A DNA stretch of 7,105 bases, taken from Microbacteriaceae bacterium. GTDB taxonomy: Bacteria; Actinomycetota; Actinomycetes; Actinomycetales; Microbacteriaceae. The DNA is taken from contig JAUZFY010000254.1 of assembly GCA_030840185.1 (NCBI GenBank), positions 1-7,105 on the forward strand, in the 5' to 3' direction. Positions 5,308 through 7,105 of the stretch are shown here, in pieces (the stretch's first letter is position 1; every line of letters begins with the position of its first letter). The notes below the pieces were generated by a model. It saw only the letters and a list, made by a program, of their open reading frames with translations. It searched no databases and was not told the origin of the DNA. Both the position numbers and the translations under genes were made by a program.

Positions 5308-6861
5308 TTAGGGGCTGGGGCGGATGTGGGTGGCGGGTTGGGTGCTGTAGCTGTGGGTGGTGGGGGAGGTCCAGTGGAGGTTTCCGTGGCGGTCTTGGGT
5401 GACGTTCCAGTGGGTGTGGTGTTTTTGTTTGTGGTGTTTGGGGCACACGTGGGCGAGGTTGTTCCAGGTTGTTTCGCCGTGGTGTTGCCAGGCTGTGGTG
5501 TGGTCGATGTCGCATCGGCGGGCGGTGGTGTGGCAGCCGGGGTAGCGGCAGGTTTCGTCGCGAAGTCGGAGCCAGGTGCGCAGGTCGGGTGGGATGGTGT
5601 AGCGGTCGCGTCCGACTGAGAGGACGGAGCCACTTTCGGGGTGGGTGAGGATGCGCATGAGGCTGGGGGCTCGGGCGGTGAGGTAGTAGGCGGTGCCGAG
5701 GTCGATCGGTCCGTAGCCTTCGAGGGTGGCGGGTTCTGTTTCGTGGCCGAGGAGGGTGAGGGCGGGGACGGTGATCAGGACTCGGGCGCGGATCCCGCGG
5801 CCGAGGCAGGCCCGACCGGAGGAAATGTCACCGTCATTGCCGTCATTGCCGTCATTGGCGTTGCCGGGTTTTTCGGTGGTCTCGGCGATGCCGTTGATGA
5901 GCAGTTCGGTGAGGGTGTCGGCGCGTAGTTGGGTCAGGGTGCGGGGTTCGGTGGGGCCGGTGCCGGTGGTGGCGATGTCGGTGAGCCGGTTGTAGGCGGC
6001 GTGGGCGGCGACGGCTGGGAGGTAGGCGGACAGCCAGGCCATGCCGTCGCGGGCGGGGGTGAGGGTCACCTCGCGGTTGTCTGCGCATTGGCTGTGGCGG
6101 GAGTCGATGGTGTCGGGGTGCAGGCTTTCTCGGAGGCGGTGGGCCTTGCGGTCGAATTTCGATACCGTCAGGGCCAGTGCTGCGGGAAGCGCGGCGTGTT
6201 CGAAGGCCTGTCGGCTGTCTTCGGGGAGGCTGAGGGCGTGGTCGATCATCACTTGCGCGTGTCGGTAGGAGATTGTCCCGGTGTCGAGGGCGGTCAGGGT
6301 GTCGGGCAGGTCGCTGAGCAGGGTCGCGCTTTCGGCGATCAGGGTTTCGGTGCTGCGTTCCGGTAGGCGCAGGGCGCACGCCAGTTCGGAGACGAGCACC
6401 CGCCGGGCGACCGCGGTGTGGCTCCACCGCCGCACCGTGGCGGGGTCTTCCATGGTGAACGCGGTCGCTTCGCTGAACCGTCGGGTGTGGTCGATGAGTC
6501 TGGCGCGCTTTGCCGCGCCGGCTGCTAATTGCCGGTCGCTGTCGGCGACGGCGTCGATCAGGGTTCCCAGCATGTCGAGAGCGGATGCTTCGGACAGCGC
6601 CGCCGGGCCCGGGAGACCACTAGCTGGGAGAACGGTCGAGGCGGTGGAAGCAATAGAGGCGGTGGGAGCAATAGACGCGGTGGGAGCAATAGACGCGGTG
6701 GGAGCAATAGACGGGTCCGCACCGGATCCGTTGAAGGCGGCCTCGCCCGCGATTGCCGGCGCGTCACCCTCGGGAGAGACGACTGTCAGCGCGCCCTCTC
6801 GAGGCAGGACAACCGCGTCGTTCGAGGGGGCGGAGAGTGCTTCCATGGCAATACTCAACAC
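5308..6861 (-). CDS. DUF222 / 13E12-family protein with C-terminal HNH endonuclease domain
   Basis: The 517-residue protein has the layout of the actinobacterial DUF222 (13E12 repeat) family. A low-complexity N-terminus (1-90) leads to a long helical DUF222 region (about 95-400) and a C-terminal HNH nuclease domain (about 420-485). The HNH core reads CRYPGCHTTARRCDIDHTTAW, then NNLAHVCPKHHKQKH. Cys438, Cys443 and Cys473 are probable zinc ligands. Asp453-His454, Asn468 and His477/His481 are the expected active-site residues, so the nuclease looks intact. HNH domains cut DNA with one divalent metal; the role of this family is not established. The N-terminus has four SIAPTA-type units (51-75), and a linker has NDG repeats. 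The start is uncertain: GTG at 6861 or ATG at 6846, neither with a clear ribosome site. The gene is bracketed by inverted copies of the intergenic repeat. Confidence 0.93.
   Translation of the reverse strand: MLSIAMEALSAPSNDAVVLPREGALTVVSPEGDAPAIAGEAAFNGSGADPSIAPTASIAPTASIAPTASIASTASTVLPASGLPGPAALSEASALDMLGTLIDAVADSDRQLAAGAAKRARLIDHTRRFSEATAFTMEDPATVRRWSHTAVARRVLVSELACALRLPERSTETLIAESATLLSDLPDTLTALDTGTISYRHAQVMIDHALSLPEDSRQAFEHAALPAALALTVSKFDRKAHRLRESLHPDTIDSRHSQCADNREVTLTPARDGMAWLSAYLPAVAAHAAYNRLTDIATTGTGPTEPRTLTQLRADTLTELLINGIAETTEKPGNANDGNDGNDGDISSGRACLGRGIRARVLITVPALTLLGHETEPATLEGYGPIDLGTAYYLTARAPSLMRILTHPESGSVLSVGRDRYTIPPDLRTWLRLRDETCRYPGCHTTARRCDIDHTTAWQHHGETTWNNLAHVCPKHHKQKHHTHWNVTQDRHGNLHWTSPTTHSYSTQPATHIRPSP
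5831..5857 (-). repeat. 9-bp in-frame triplicate inside the DUF222 gene
   Basis: CCGTCATTG occurs three times without spacer, encoding the NDGNDGNDG part of a linker in the DUF222-HNH protein. Because the unit is three codons, copy-number change keeps the reading frame. Confidence 0.9.
6637..6712 (-). repeat. 18-bp in-frame minisatellite in the 5' part of the DUF222 gene
   Basis: The unit GCAATAGACGCGGTGGGA is found at 6668-6685 and 6686-6703. A one-base variant lies at 6650-6667, a half unit at 6704-6712, and a diverged edge copy covers 6637-6649. It encodes repeats of S-I-A-P-T-A (last copy SIASTA). The 18-bp unit is six codons, so gain or loss would alter the length of the N-terminal tail without a frameshift. 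Confidence 0.9.
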
Positions 6862-6915
6862 CCAACCACCGACATTCCGGCCGCAGAATCAGAGCGTCCC
6901 GGCAGGGTGATACCG

Positions 6916-6981
6916 GCGGGTCGAGTAGGGCGCGCAGCGCCGGTGCCCGTTGGTCGAGTAAACGCGTGCAGCGCCGGTGCC
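6916..6981. repeat. Two direct repeat copies upstream of the DUF222 gene
   Basis: GGTCGAGTA followed by a G/C-rich stretch ending GCAGCGCCGGTGCC occurs at 6919-6947 and again at 6952-6981. The core GCGGGTCGAGTAG (6916-6928) is the same as in the other intergenic clusters. The GCAGCGCC ends distinguish these as a subtype. The short gap 6862-6915 between them and the start of the gene shows no convincing promoter or ribosome site. Confidence 0.85.
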
Positions 6982-7006
6982 GAGAGACGCCCCCTGCGGC
7001 ATCCGG

Positions 7007-7105
7007 GGTCTAAATACGCTCGCAGGCTCGCTACTCGACCCACGGAATCACCCGACCCCGGAAGCTACTCGACTCACGGAAGGTCTCGATACGCTCGCAG
7101 GCTCG
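7007..7105. repeat. Inverted-orientation repeat cluster running off the right edge
   Basis: A near-complete copy spans 7007-7041 (GGTCTAAATACGCTCGC ... CTACTCGACC). A partial core (CTACTCGACTCACGG) follows at about 7065-7079. A further copy starts GGTCTCGATACGCTCGC at 7082 and is cut by the window end. The first two bear a CACGG ending rather than CGCGG. Together with 6916-6981 this repeats the direct-then-inverted layout of 3368-3579. Confidence 0.85.

Noticed and set aside
5641..6910. Plus-strand frames over the DUF222 gene (5641-5928, 5929-6366, 6281-6910)
   Set aside because: They are Gly/Val-rich or Arg/Ser-rich mirror frames of a gene with well-formed DUF222 and HNH domains on the minus strand.
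3252..7105. Integrative element inserted at the tRNA-Ser 3' end
   Set aside because: No integrase gene is present, and no second copy of the tRNA 3' sequence (GGGTTCGAATCCCACGCC) is found in the window. The far end could lie outside, so this is not excluded, only unsupported.

Overview
The window looks like chromosomal DNA of a high-GC actinobacterium, most likely a member of the Microbacteriaceae. Three things point there: the strong G/C bias at codon third positions and frequent GTG starts; a DUF222 (13E12-type) HNH endonuclease gene; and many intergenic copies of a repeat with the cores GGTCTCGATACGCTCGC and GGGTCGAGTAGCGA, which I remember as common between genes in that family. The family-level assignment is inference.

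The left part (1-3336) is housekeeping. The tail of an unidentified gene converges on a lipid/diacylglycerol kinase gene (minus strand). That gene is divergent from serS (seryl-tRNA synthetase) across only 39 bp. serS overlaps by 4 nt with a Cof-type (IIB) HAD phosphatase gene. After a likely terminator comes tRNA-Ser(UGA), with its own -10 box. An enzyme that charges serine tRNAs therefore sits next to one of its substrates. No copy of the intergenic repeat is found in this half.

The right part (3337-7105) is accessory in character. It holds a FadR-type (FCD) GntR regulator, a divergent 107-residue unknown protein with a hairpin in its leader, a 77-residue two-helix membrane protein of unknown function, and the DUF222-HNH endonuclease. 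Every intergenic gap here carries the repeat family except the gntR/107-residue promoter gap. The copies form a near-symmetric cluster (three direct, three inverted units) at 3368-3579, a perfect 13-bp inverted repeat at 4699-4738, a palindrome-ended copy at 5186-5229, and a mixed cluster from 6916 to the window edge.

The repeats lie mostly at gene 3' ends and could act as two-way transcription terminators. The HNH gene is bracketed by inverted copies, which suggests, without proving, that repeats and nuclease are linked. No gap without a gene exceeds 300 bases. I do not see a CRISPR array, an integrase, a transposase or a recognisable defence operon.
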